NCBI RefSeq assembly: GCF_007990755.1
Contig: NZ_BJXA01000002.1
Span: 310,001 to 374,000, forward strand
Length of the DNA: 64,000 nucleotides
DNA from: Nocardia ninae NBRC 108245
GTDB lineage: Bacteria; Actinomycetota; Actinomycetes; Mycobacteriales; Mycobacteriaceae
Direction of reading: 5' to 3'
The notes under the pieces were generated by a model that saw nothing but the letters and a program-made list of their open reading frames with translations, did no database searches and was not told the DNA's origin. Position 1 is the first letter of the stretch. Every line of letters starts with the position of its first letter. Shown piece by piece: positions 26,056-35,121 of the stretch. The translations under genes were made by a program, and so were the position numbers.

Positions 26056-27644
26056 GTCACAAATTCGACGTGCTGATATTGGGCTCGGCGCTTTCCGGTA
26101 GCTCGCTGTCACTGTGTCTCCAAGCCTCGGGTCTGAGCACCTGCATGGTCGATCCAAAACCGCATCCCAAATTCGCCATCGGTGAATCGACCATTCCGAA
26201 CACCTCGAAGCTCTACAAACTGATGAGCATCAAATACGGTGTGCCCGAGCTGGCCGTGCTCTCGTCGTTCGACAATCTCATCGGGTCGGTCGGCACCTGT
26301 GGCATGAAGAACAACTTCGGCTTCGTTTATCACGAGCCGGGCACCATTGCGCAGAAAGTGCATCAGTTCCCGCTGTCCGAAATCGTGGAAACCGAGTCGC
26401 ACCTGTTCCGGCAGGATGTCGACCACTGGCTCGCGCTGCGCGCCCGCGATTACGGTGCCGTGCTATTGGAAGGGGTCGGCACCCGCAAGCTGGATATCAC
26501 CGACGCGGATGTGTACTTCGAAGGCGACGACGGGACCCGGATCACCGCCGAGTACGTCGTCGACGCGGGCGGCCGCAATTCACCGCTGGCGGCGCAACTG
26601 GGACTGCGCACCACCGAGGGGCTGCGCGCCTGGTCGAAGTCCATCTTCACGCACATGAGCGGCGTTCTCCCGTTCGACGACATCACCGAAGTGCACGGCC
26701 CGCGGCAGTGGCACACCGGCACGCTGCATCACGTCTTCGACGGCGGTTGGATGTGGGTGATCCCCTTCGACAACACCGAGAAATCATCCAATCCGCTGTG
26801 CAGCGTCGGCATCGTCTGGCGCATCGATGACGGCGACGAGAAGCCGCACCCGAATCCCGAGCAGGCCTTCGCCGATTTCCTGCAGACGTATCCGGAGATC
26901 GGCAAGCAGTTCGCGCACGCGCGCAACGAGCGCGAATGGGTGAGCGCGGGCCGGCTGCAATACTCGTCGACACAAACGGTCGGCGACCGGTGGTGCCTCA
27001 CCTCCAACGCCGCGGGCTTCATCGATCCGCTGTTCTCCCGTGGCATGCAGAACACGGCGGTCGTGGTGGATCGGCTGGCCGAGCGGCTCATCGAACAATT
27101 CGAGGGCGGCTTCACGCCGCGCACGTTCGACGACATCGAGCAGATGCAGGCCAGCCTGATCGAGGAGAACGATTTCATCGTCGGCAACGCCTTCCGTTCC
27201 TTCACCGATTATCGGCTCTGGAACGCCTGGTTCCGGGTCTGGCAGGTGAATCAGGTGACGGGCACCATGCGCACCGAAGCCAGATTGCGCCGGGTCGCCG
27301 ATCAAGCCGCGGCCCGCGCCGCCGGGCAGGGCGCGTTACCGAAGACCGCCTCGGCGCCGGGCGCCGGGCTGGACGGTTTCATCGACGCGTTCTACCAGAA
27401 GTCCGATCAGATCATGGAGTCCTACTGGCGCAAGGACATCAGTCTCGAAGCGGCGGTCGCGGAGTTCGGCACGCTGTTCGCCGACGTCGACTTCGTCCCG
27501 CCGTCGTTCGGACTGACGGATATGTCGCAGCCGTACTTCGACATCGACATGGACAAGGTGGCCAGCGCGATCGAGTGGGCGCGCACCGCTCGGCCCGGCA
27601 TTCGCGAGCTCTATCTCGGCGGCCTGCCCGCCTCGGAGAGTTAG
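26052..27644 (+). CDS. FAD-dependent halogenase 2
   Basis: This is a 530-residue flavin-dependent halogenase-family enzyme. Motifs are an N-terminal GSALSG in the FAD loop (the canonical GxGxxG has Ala for its second Gly), the exact GESTIP box (44-49) of aryl and aliphatic halogenases, a lysine (Lys86 in GMKNNFGFVY) in the catalytic-lysine position, DAGGRNSPLA and WMWVIP (233-238), the WxWxIP motif. It should use FADH2, oxygen and chloride or bromide. It differs clearly from the first halogenase and lies beside a SnoaL-like protein and a TauD oxygenase. The substrate could be an ACP-bound or free intermediate. FADH2 must come from a reductase encoded elsewhere. Confidence 0.8.
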   Translation: MSHKFDVLILGSALSGSSLSLCLQASGLSTCMVDPKPHPKFAIGESTIPNTSKLYKLMSIKYGVPELAVLSSFDNLIGSVGTCGMKNNFGFVYHEPGTIAQKVHQFPLSEIVETESHLFRQDVDHWLALRARDYGAVLLEGVGTRKLDITDADVYFEGDDGTRITAEYVVDAGGRNSPLAAQLGLRTTEGLRAWSKSIFTHMSGVLPFDDITEVHGPRQWHTGTLHHVFDGGWMWVIPFDNTEKSSNPLCSVGIVWRIDDGDEKPHPNPEQAFADFLQTYPEIGKQFAHARNEREWVSAGRLQYSSTQTVGDRWCLTSNAAGFIDPLFSRGMQNTAVVVDRLAERLIEQFEGGFTPRTFDDIEQMQASLIEENDFIVGNAFRSFTDYRLWNAWFRVWQVNQVTGTMRTEARLRRVADQAAARAAGQGALPKTASAPGAGLDGFIDAFYQKSDQIMESYWRKDISLEAAVAEFGTLFADVDFVPPSFGLTDMSQPYFDIDMDKVASAIEWARTARPGIRELYLGGLPASES

Positions 27645-28928
27645 GTGGATATGAAGGGGGTAGCCATCTCGTCCTACAGCGACCGGGTAGCGGCGGCCGT
27701 CTCCGGTTCGCTGAACGGACTGCTCAGATTCGACCGCTCCATGGTGACGTCGCTGGACGGCCTCGAACACGACGAGGCCGAGCAGCCGATCGTCGTCATG
27801 CTGCGCGCCTACCTCTATCTGCTCGGTGGCGTCCGGCCGCCGGTGGAGGTGGTCGACGCGCTGCGCAAGATCGACGCCGGCACGCTGTCCGCCCTGGAAG
27901 CCGCCCACCTCGACGCGATCCGGCACCTGCTGCACGGCGCGTACGGCGCGGCAGGCGACACCCTGCTCGACATTTCCCGGCAGTTCCCGACCGACGAATT
28001 GGCCTTGGCCGCAGGGCATCAAGTCGATTTCCTGACCGGCGCGACGGAGACGCTGCTGTCGCGCCTGTCCAGCAGCCCGCTGTTGACCGAGGGCGCGACC
28101 GAGACCTACCCGTACCTGCTGGCAATGCTCGCCTTCGCCTACGGCGAGAACCACGAGTTCGCCAAGGCGTACGAGGCGGGTAGCCGTGCGCTGTCGCTGG
28201 CCCCGCAGGACAACCCGTGGGCGGTGCACGCCTGCGCGCACGCGCTGTTCGAGAGTCGCGACCACGGCGCCGTCTCGGAGCTGCTGTCCGCCACGCGCGG
28301 CCGGTGGAACTCGGAAAGTTGCCTGCTGCGTACACATCTCAGCTGGCATCACGCGTTGAACTCGATGGCCGAGTCCGACCACGACGCGCTGACCGGCCTC
28401 ACCGGCGATGTCACCGCCGTGCTGGCCACCGAGTGCTCGGCCATGCAATTCTGTGATGCGGTCTCCCTGCTGTGGCGTCTGCGGCTTGCGAGCATTGTCG
28501 GGCCGGACGATTTCGCCGCGGTCGCGGACAAGGCACTGGATATCCGCGGTGCGTCGAACTCGGCCTTCGTCGATCTGCACGTGCTGCTGGCGATCATCGG
28601 CGCCGATCGGCACGAGCTGGCCATGCGGCTGGCGCAAGAAATCGGCGCGGACGCCACGGATATGGCGGCGCACCTGACCGGAACCCGCCGCACCGCGGTC
28701 GGCGTGGCCGAGAGTTTCCTCTATTACTGCCAATCGAACCCGGAACAAGCAGTGCGACGCTTGATTTCGGTGCTGCCCGCCGTGGTGGGTATGGGCGGCA
28801 GCATGGTGCAACGCGATCTCGCGCTGGAACTTCTGGTCACCTGCACGCACGGCCGAGGATTGGATGTGACCGTCCCGGCCGGAGTCGGCATCGATAGACG
28901 TCCACTGGTGACGTATCTCCGCTCGTGA
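27645..28928 (+). CDS. TTC38-like tetratricopeptide repeat protein
   Basis: This 427-residue soluble helical protein has a GTG start directly after the halogenase stop; ATG at 27651 is an alternative. Repeated helix pairs include DELALAAGHQVDFLTG, YPYLLAMLAFAYGENHEFAKAY, and DNPWAVHACAHALFESRD, which closely matches the DxWAxHAxAH signature of the TTC38 family. The C-terminal part continues the repeats. TTC38 proteins have no defined reaction, and bacterial homologues often accompany biosynthetic genes. It ends in a GTGA overlap with the TauD gene, so it is part of the same translational unit. It might scaffold the halogenase or oxygenase. Confidence 0.65.
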   Translation: MDMKGVAISSYSDRVAAAVSGSLNGLLRFDRSMVTSLDGLEHDEAEQPIVVMLRAYLYLLGGVRPPVEVVDALRKIDAGTLSALEAAHLDAIRHLLHGAYGAAGDTLLDISRQFPTDELALAAGHQVDFLTGATETLLSRLSSSPLLTEGATETYPYLLAMLAFAYGENHEFAKAYEAGSRALSLAPQDNPWAVHACAHALFESRDHGAVSELLSATRGRWNSESCLLRTHLSWHHALNSMAESDHDALTGLTGDVTAVLATECSAMQFCDAVSLLWRLRLASIVGPDDFAAVADKALDIRGASNSAFVDLHVLLAIIGADRHELAMRLAQEIGADATDMAAHLTGTRRTAVGVAESFLYYCQSNPEQAVRRLISVLPAVVGMGGSMVQRDLALELLVTCTHGRGLDVTVPAGVGIDRRPLVTYLRS

Positions 28929-29959
28929 AGGGAATGATCGACATGGATACCGATTCGTATCCCCTCTGCACCGACCTCATCACCGGCCCGGCTGCCTGGA
29001 AGAGCAGCGACTTCACCGATCCCGCCCAGTGGACGACGCCGCTGACCTCCGACGATATCGGCGAACTGTTCGCGGCGCTGCAACACGCCAGGCAGACGGG
29101 CAAAGAGCTCGGTAGCATTACCCGCGAAGACTTTCCGCTCGACGGCCTCGCGCAGAAGCTGAAAGCCGTTTCCCACGAACTCACTTCGCAGAGCGGGCTG
29201 GCGGTGCTCAGCGGTTTTCCCATTGACTCCGACATTCCGCGCGCCGATATCGAGCTCATGTACTGGGGTTTGTGCGCCCATCTCGGGCCCGCGGTGACGC
29301 AGAACGCGCGCGGCGAAATCATGGTGCCGGTCAAGAACTATGGCAACGGTGGACTGTTGAACGCGGCGACCCGTGGTTACCAGACCAACGAGGCGCTGCC
29401 GTTCCACACCGACAGCTCCGACATCGTCGGCCTGCTGTGCCTGCAATCCGCGGGCGAGGGTGGATTGAGCAGCATCACCAGCTCGATGACCATTCACAAT
29501 GAGCTGCTGCGCAATCACCGAGAACTGCTCGGCCTCTACTACGCCGGTTTCTATTACGATCGGCGCGACGAGCAGCTCGACGGCGAGGTGCCGTACTACC
29601 GCAATGCCGTCTTCGCCTGGCACGAGGGCAGGCTCACCTGTCGCTATTACGTGCGGCACTTCATCGAGTCCGCGCACGAGCGATTCGACCTGGAGCTGTC
29701 GCCGGTGGAACGATTGGCGCTCAAAACATTCGAGGAGATCGCCGACCGGCCGGAAAACAAGATCACCATGCGGATCAATCCCGGCGATATCCAGTTCTTG
29801 AACAACAATGTCGTGGTGCACGCCCGTACCGCATTCGTCGATGCCGACGAGATCAATCGTGAACTACTGCGGGTCTGGCTGAACCCGTTCGACGCGCCCA
29901 CCCCGCCGCCGGGGCATGCGGCGTTCCGAGAAGGTATGCCGCAGAAGCAGATTCGCTGA
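28925..29959 (+). CDS. TauD/TfdA-family Fe(II)/2-oxoglutarate oxygenase
   Basis: This is a 344-residue non-haem iron oxygenase. Iron ligands are visible as His161 and Asp163 in FHTDSSD and the distal His299 in NNVVVHARTAF. Arg316 in LLRVWLN should bind 2-oxoglutarate. Because the Asp is present it should hydroxylate or desaturate rather than halogenate. The fold segment VLSGFPIDSDIPRADIELMYWGLCAHLG is typical of TauD-like proteins acting on amino-acid or acyl substrates. The GTG start overlaps the repeat-protein stop. It probably tailors the amino-acid-derived or polyketide portion (inference). Confidence 0.85.
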   Translation: MKGMIDMDTDSYPLCTDLITGPAAWKSSDFTDPAQWTTPLTSDDIGELFAALQHARQTGKELGSITREDFPLDGLAQKLKAVSHELTSQSGLAVLSGFPIDSDIPRADIELMYWGLCAHLGPAVTQNARGEIMVPVKNYGNGGLLNAATRGYQTNEALPFHTDSSDIVGLLCLQSAGEGGLSSITSSMTIHNELLRNHRELLGLYYAGFYYDRRDEQLDGEVPYYRNAVFAWHEGRLTCRYYVRHFIESAHERFDLELSPVERLALKTFEEIADRPENKITMRINPGDIQFLNNNVVVHARTAFVDADEINRELLRVWLNPFDAPTPPPGHAAFREGMPQKQIR

Positions 29960-30086
29960 CCGTCGACGACACGCGTGGCATGCCTTGCGTGTTCGGCTTC
30001 CGAAAGAGGTCCGTAGTGCTAAATTCTAGTCTCGCCACTGGATTCCAGTTTCGCAATATTGCTGTTCGCACCGTGGGGAGCGTAAT

Positions 30087-31649
30087 TTGAGGCGCGTACG
30101 TCCGATTGCTGTTGTCGCGCTGGCCCTGGTGGTCGCGGTGTCGAGTGCCTGCGGGACCGGCGGTGAGGTCGGCCCTGATGGGACCGACGGAAGCCAGTCG
30201 ACCCAGTCCGCGACCCCACCGGACGATCAGTTGAATTTGAACGGCACGGTGAACGTTCGATTCGCGCTGGAGCCGGCCAGCCTGAACACCTTCACCACGG
30301 CCGGTGTCGCACTCGACCAGGTGCTGCTCGACAACGTCTACCAGGGCCTGGTCGCGGTCGACACCAACGCCAAGGATCAGCTCGTGCCGTCGCTGGCGAC
30401 CTCGTGGGAGCAGTCGTCCGACGGCCTGACCTATACCTTCCGCCTGGTGCAGAACGCGAAGTTCCACGACGGCTCGCCGTTGACGTCGGCGGACGTCGTG
30501 TGGTCGCTGCAGCAGGTGATCGCGCCGGGCTCGAAGTCGTTGCGCGCGCAGGACTTCAAGTCGGTGGCCGACGTTTCCGCGGCCGACCCGGCCACCGTGA
30601 CGATCCGGCTGAAGCAGCGCGACACGACCCTGCTGTGGAACCTGGCCCATCGCGGCGGCATCGTCTACAAGAGCGGTACCGACTTCGCCACCCTCGACGG
30701 TGCGGAGAACGGTTCCGGGCCGTTCCGGGTGACGCAGTGGAATCGCGGCTCCACCCTCACGCTGTCGCGGTGGGACGACTACCGCGGTCCCGCGCCGAAG
30801 GTGGCAAAGGTGGTGTTCCACTACATCATCGAGCCCAACACCGCGAACAACGCCGAACTGACCGGGCAGATCGATATCTTGACCGCGTCCGATCCCACAC
30901 TGCTGCAAGCGTTCCGCGGCCAGGAGGACAAGTTCAGCGTGCTGCGCGGCACCAGCACCGACGAATACACCCTCGCGTTCAACGAGGCCAATCCGGTACT
31001 GGCGAATCCTGATGTGCGCCATGCCATTCGGCAGGCGCTGGACAAGGACGCCATCATCAAGACGTTCGGCGCCGGCATCCGCATCGGCGGCCCGGTGCCG
31101 CCGCAGGATCCCTGGTACGAGGACCTGACCTCGCTGGACCAGTACAACCCGGAGAACGCGCGCAAGCTGCTCGCCGCCGCAGGCTACGGCAACGGTCTGC
31201 AACTGACCGTGGAGTACCCGAATCACTACATCCCCGCGCTCAGCGACATCCTCGTGTCCAACCTCAAGGACGTCGGCATCACGCTGAACGTCCGGGTGGT
31301 GGAGTTCCAGACCTGGCTGTCGAAGGTGTACAAGAACCACGATTACGAGCTGAGCGTGGTGATCCACGCCGAAGCCCGCGACATCGGCAACTACGCCCGC
31401 CCCGAGTACTACTTCGGCTACGACAACAAGCAGGTGCAGCAGCTGTACCGCGACGCGCTGACCGCGGAGACCGAAGACGCACGGAACGACCTGCTGCGCA
31501 AGATGACTCGGCAGATCGCCGAGGACGCGCCGTGTGACTGGCTGTTCCTCGTCGAGCTGAACACGGTGGTGCGCAAGGGCATCTACGGCGTCCCGCAGCA
31601 CGAGACCAACAACCGGTTCCCGCTGAGTAAGCTGGCGGTCGCCAAGTGA
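30087..31649 (+). CDS. Oligopeptide-type ABC transporter substrate-binding lipoprotein
   Basis: This 520-residue family 5 solute-binding protein has a TTG start at 30087 with GGGGAG upstream. The signal peptide has a lipobox ending VSSAC (Cys22), so it is anchored outside the membrane. The SBP_bac_5 signature region is LATSWEQSSDGLTYTFRL, then KFHDGSPLTSADVVWSL, with a late NPDVRHAIRQALDKD. It feeds the two permeases and two ATPases that follow. Substrates of the family are peptides, nickel chelates or similar. In a biosynthetic cluster it may take up a precursor or the product. A small palindrome (ACTGGATTCCAGT, 30037-30049) sits upstream and could mark an internal promoter. Confidence 0.9.
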   Translation: MRRVRPIAVVALALVVAVSSACGTGGEVGPDGTDGSQSTQSATPPDDQLNLNGTVNVRFALEPASLNTFTTAGVALDQVLLDNVYQGLVAVDTNAKDQLVPSLATSWEQSSDGLTYTFRLVQNAKFHDGSPLTSADVVWSLQQVIAPGSKSLRAQDFKSVADVSAADPATVTIRLKQRDTTLLWNLAHRGGIVYKSGTDFATLDGAENGSGPFRVTQWNRGSTLTLSRWDDYRGPAPKVAKVVFHYIIEPNTANNAELTGQIDILTASDPTLLQAFRGQEDKFSVLRGTSTDEYTLAFNEANPVLANPDVRHAIRQALDKDAIIKTFGAGIRIGGPVPPQDPWYEDLTSLDQYNPENARKLLAAAGYGNGLQLTVEYPNHYIPALSDILVSNLKDVGITLNVRVVEFQTWLSKVYKNHDYELSVVIHAEARDIGNYARPEYYFGYDNKQVQQLYRDALTAETEDARNDLLRKMTRQIAEDAPCDWLFLVELNTVVRKGIYGVPQHETNNRFPLSKLAVAK

Positions 31650-31659
31650 CGGAGGTGTT

Positions 31660-32610
31660 TTGCTCTGGTATCTGATCCGGCGAGCCGGGCTGCTCCTGCT
31701 GTCGCTCGCGGTGGCGAGTGTGCTCATCTTCGCGATGCTGCGGCTGCTGCCCGGCGACGTCGCGGCCACCGTCGCGGGCATCCAGGCGACGCCGGAGCAG
31801 ATCGCCGCCCTGCGCGCGGACCTCGGCCTGAACAGGTCGCTGCCCGAACAGTATCTGTCCTGGATCGGCGGGGTCTTCCACGGTGATTTCGGGCATTCCC
31901 AGCTGAACGGCACCTCGGTGGGGGCCGAGCTGGGCGAGAAGCTCGCCGTCACCGCGCCGTTGATCATCGGATCGCTGCTGATCGCCCTCGGTCTCGCGGT
32001 GCCGCTCGGCACCTGGGCCGCGGTCCGCCATCGCACCAAGACCGGCGAGGCGGCCAACGCGTTGTCCCAGCTCGGGACCGCGGTGCCGGGTCTGTGGCTG
32101 GCGATGCTGCTGATCCTGGTCTTCGCGGTGGAGCTGCAAGTGCTTCCGGCACAAGGCTTTCCGGTCAACCGGTGGGAGCAGCCCGACGACGCGGTGCGCA
32201 GCCTGATCCTGCCGTGTGTGACCCTCGGCCTGTCCGAAGGCGCGGTGCTGTTCCGCTTCGCGCGCTCGGCCATTCTGGGGGTGCTGTACTCGGAGTATCT
32301 GCGTACCGCGCGTGCCAAGGGCATGACCCGGACGCAGGCGTTGGTGCGGCACGGTTTCCGCAACGCCGCGCCCTCGGTGGTCTCGATCCTCGGGTTGCAG
32401 TTCGCAGTCCTGATCGTCGGGGCCGTGGTGATCGAGCGGGTGTTCACCCTGCCGGGTGTGGGCAGCATGCTGCTGTCTGACGTGGCGAACCGGGATCTGG
32501 TGAAGGTCCAGGGCGAGGTGCTGTTGATCGTCTCCGCGGTGCTGGTACTCGGCTTCGTCGTCGATATCGTGCACCGGCTCATCGACCCCCGGCTGGAGGC
32601 CAGGCTGTGA
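31660..32610 (+). CDS. ABC transporter permease (DppB-like)
   Basis: This 316-residue integral membrane protein has a TTG start 10 bases after the binding protein stop, close to GGAGG. Six hydrophobic spans are visible, starting LWYLIRRAGLLLLSLAVASVLIF. The DppB-type N terminus with RLLPGD and the cytoplasmic EYLRTARAKGMTRTQALVRHGFRNA loop (EAA motif) contact the ATPases. It forms the transport channel with the next permease; the two genes overlap by GTGA. Confidence 0.9.
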   Translation: MLWYLIRRAGLLLLSLAVASVLIFAMLRLLPGDVAATVAGIQATPEQIAALRADLGLNRSLPEQYLSWIGGVFHGDFGHSQLNGTSVGAELGEKLAVTAPLIIGSLLIALGLAVPLGTWAAVRHRTKTGEAANALSQLGTAVPGLWLAMLLILVFAVELQVLPAQGFPVNRWEQPDDAVRSLILPCVTLGLSEGAVLFRFARSAILGVLYSEYLRTARAKGMTRTQALVRHGFRNAAPSVVSILGLQFAVLIVGAVVIERVFTLPGVGSMLLSDVANRDLVKVQGEVLLIVSAVLVLGFVVDIVHRLIDPRLEARL

Positions 32611-33503
32611 TCCACGCCGTCAACCGGCCCAAATGGGCGCGCAGGCGCCGCGCCCTGCAGGTGATGGGCGCCGCGCTGATCCGAAGGCCCAGTGGGGTTT
32701 TCGGGCTGATCATGGTGGGCACGCTGGTGATCGCCAGCCTGGTGTCGCTGTTCTGGACCCCTTACGATCCGCAAGCCACCAATCCCGGCCGGGCCTGGTT
32801 ACTGCCGTTCAGCAACGGCCATCTGCTCGGCACCGACCGGGTCGGGCACGACGTCTTCAGCCAGGTGCTGGCCGGCGCGTGGCAGACGCTCGCGGTGGCC
32901 TTGGTGGTCGCGGCGATCGCGGGCGTGCTCGGACTGATCCTGGCGCTGGCCACCCAGCTGACCCCGCACCTGGTCGGCTCGGTGGTGGTGCAGCTGATCG
33001 ACATCATGATCGCGTTCCCTGCGCTGCTGCTGGCAATGGTGCTGGCGGCGGTCTACGGCGGCTCGATGATGACGGTGGCGGTCGCCATCGGCATCAGCTC
33101 GGGCGTCGCGGTGGCCCGGGTCGCGCGGGCCGAGGTGGCCCGCGTGCTGACCAGTGATTTCGTGCTGGCCGCGCGGGCGTCCGGGGCATCCACCGCTCGG
33201 ATCGTGCGCAAACACCTGCTGCCCGCCATCGCGCCGACACTGATCGTGCAGCTGTCCTGGGTGATGGCCTTGGCGGTGCTCGCCGAGGCGGCCCTGACCT
33301 ACCTCGGCTACGGCAGTTCACCGTCGGCGCCGTCCTGGGGCGGCATCCTGCGCGCGCAACAGGACTACATCAAGGTGCGGCCACTGCTGGTGGTGTGGCC
33401 GGGCTTGGCGGTGGCGCTCACCGTGCTCGGCTTCAATCTGCTCGGTGACGCGCTGCGCAGCGTCACCGATCCGCGGCTGCGCAAGGGGGTGCCGGTGCGA
33501 TGA
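32607..33503 (+). CDS. ABC transporter permease (DppC-like)
   Basis: This is a 298-residue second permease subunit. It has a long cytoplasmic N terminus, then FGLIMVGTLVIASLVSLF, a GTDRVGHDVFSQVLAGA motif characteristic of DppC/OppC, further spans and an EAA-type loop (VLAARASGASTARIVRKHLLP). The GTG start overlaps the previous gene and the stop overlaps the ATPase start, so the transporter genes form one coupled block. Confidence 0.9.
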   Translation: MIHAVNRPKWARRRRALQVMGAALIRRPSGVFGLIMVGTLVIASLVSLFWTPYDPQATNPGRAWLLPFSNGHLLGTDRVGHDVFSQVLAGAWQTLAVALVVAAIAGVLGLILALATQLTPHLVGSVVVQLIDIMIAFPALLLAMVLAAVYGGSMMTVAVAIGISSGVAVARVARAEVARVLTSDFVLAARASGASTARIVRKHLLPAIAPTLIVQLSWVMALAVLAEAALTYLGYGSSPSAPSWGGILRAQQDYIKVRPLLVVWPGLAVALTVLGFNLLGDALRSVTDPRLRKGVPVR

Positions 33504-34333
33504 CGCTACTGAAGGTGACCGACCTGACGGTCGAGATCGGCGAGCAGGTCCTGCTCGACCAGGTCGATCTGACCATGGACGCCGGTGCGCGCCTCGGCCT
33601 GATCGGCGTCTCCGGATCCGGGAAATCCCTGCTGGCACTGGCGATCATGGGCCTGCTGCCGGAGGAGGCGCGGGTGCGCGGCAGCATCACCCTGGACGGT
33701 GTCGAGCTGATCGGCCGCAGCGACCGGCAGCTGTCGAAGGTCCGCGGCAGCCGGATGGCCATGGTGTTCCAGGAACCGCTGTCGGCGCTGAATCCGCTGA
33801 TGCGGGTGGGCAGGCAGATCGCGGAACCACTGCGGCTACACCAGGGGATGGGGCGTCGGCAGGCCCAGGCCGCGGCGACCGAACTGGCGGCCCGGGTGGG
33901 GCTGCCGGATCCCGCGCACACCGTGCGCGCCTTTCCGCATCAGCTCTCCGGCGGGCAGCGGCAGCGGGTCGGCATCGCGATGGCGCTGGCCGCCCGGCCC
34001 GCGCTGTTGATCGCCGACGAGCCGACGACGGCGTTGGATGTCACGGTGCAGGCCGAAATCCTGGCGCTGCTCCAGGATTTGGTGTCCGAGGAGGGTTCGG
34101 CGCTGCTGTTCGTCACGCACGATCTCGCGGTGCTCGCGCAGATGACGCAGCGCGTGGTGGTGCTGGGTCAGGGGCGCGTCCTCGAGGACGGCGACCTGGG
34201 GGAGATCCTGCGCGGGTCGACCCATCCCTATCTACAAACGCTGTTGGAGCTGGCGCGGGCCTCCTCGTTCCGCCGTGGCTCCGGCGCGACGCGACTGGGC
34301 GTCGACAGCGACTCGGCGGAGGTGGTGTCGTGA
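33500..34333 (+). CDS. ABC transporter ATPase (DppD-like)
   Basis: This is a 277-residue nucleotide-binding subunit. Walker A is GVSGSGKS, the Q-loop lies in MVFQEPLSALNP, the ABC signature is LSGGQRQRV, Walker B is LLIADEPTTALD and the switch His is in FVTHDLAVLA. The extended C terminus (HPYLQTLLELA) is typical of oligopeptide transporter ATPases. It partners the DppF-like subunit, with which it overlaps by GTGA. Confidence 0.9.
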   Translation: MTLLKVTDLTVEIGEQVLLDQVDLTMDAGARLGLIGVSGSGKSLLALAIMGLLPEEARVRGSITLDGVELIGRSDRQLSKVRGSRMAMVFQEPLSALNPLMRVGRQIAEPLRLHQGMGRRQAQAAATELAARVGLPDPAHTVRAFPHQLSGGQRQRVGIAMALAARPALLIADEPTTALDVTVQAEILALLQDLVSEEGSALLFVTHDLAVLAQMTQRVVVLGQGRVLEDGDLGEILRGSTHPYLQTLLELARASSFRRGSGATRLGVDSDSAEVVS

Positions 34334-35103
34334 TCCTGCTCGAGGCCGAGGGATTGAGCCGGTCGTTCCGGTTGCCGCGCACCAGCCTGCTGCACCGCGC
34401 ACCGCAGCGGCACGCGGTGCGCGACGTCGACCTGACGCTCGCGGAGGGCAGTCATCTCGGCATCGTCGGCGAATCCGGCTCCGGCAAGTCGACTTTGCTG
34501 CGTCTGCTGCTCGCCCTCGACCGACCCGATCGAGGCGTGGTCCGGTATCAGGGCAAGCCGGTGACCGGTCGCGATCTGGCGTGGTTCCGCAGGGAAGTCC
34601 AAGTGGTGCTCCAGGATCCGCTGAGCTCGCTGGATCCGCGGATGATCGTCGGCGACTCGATCGCCGAACCCCTGGAATGCCTGCGGATACCGGGTAACCA
34701 CGACTATCGGGTGGCCGAGCTGCTGGTGGCGGTCGGACTGGAACCCGATGCGACAGCGCGCTATCCGCACGAATTCTCCGGCGGACAGCGCCAGCGCATC
34801 GCGATCGCCCGCGCGCTCGCGCCGAATCCGAAGGTGCTCGTCGGCGACGAACCGTTCTCCGCGCTGGACGCGCCGACCCGCGCCCAGATCATCGAGCTGC
34901 TGCGCGATCTGGTGCAGCGATTCGGGCTGTCGCTGATCCTGGTGTCCCACGACGTGGGTGTCGTGCAGCAGCTGTGCGACCAGCTGCTGGTGATGAAGGA
35001 CGGGACCATCGTCGAGCGCGGCACCGCGGCGGCGGTACTGGAGAATCCCCAGCACCCCTACACACAAGCCCTGCTCGACGCGGTGCCCATGCTGCCGTTC
35101 TGA
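34330..35103 (+). CDS. ABC transporter ATPase (DppF-like)
   Basis: This is a 257-residue nucleotide-binding subunit with a GTG start at 34330 overlapping the preceding stop. Motifs are Walker A GESGSGKST, Q-loop VVLQDPLSSLDP, signature FSGGQRQRI, Walker B VLVGDEPFSALD, switch LVSHDVGVVQ and the family C terminus NPQHPYTQALLDAVP. It completes the five-gene importer. It ends 18 bases from the convergent P450 gene. Confidence 0.9.
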   Translation: MILLEAEGLSRSFRLPRTSLLHRAPQRHAVRDVDLTLAEGSHLGIVGESGSGKSTLLRLLLALDRPDRGVVRYQGKPVTGRDLAWFRREVQVVLQDPLSSLDPRMIVGDSIAEPLECLRIPGNHDYRVAELLVAVGLEPDATARYPHEFSGGQRQRIAIARALAPNPKVLVGDEPFSALDAPTRAQIIELLRDLVQRFGLSLILVSHDVGVVQQLCDQLLVMKDGTIVERGTAAAVLENPQHPYTQALLDAVPMLPF

Positions 35104-35121
35104 GCCGAACCTGTTCTGCTG

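Noticed and set aside
28925-29959. TauD-family protein considered as a non-haem iron halogenase
   Set aside because: The HxD aspartate (Asp163) is present; iron halogenases replace it with Ala or Gly.
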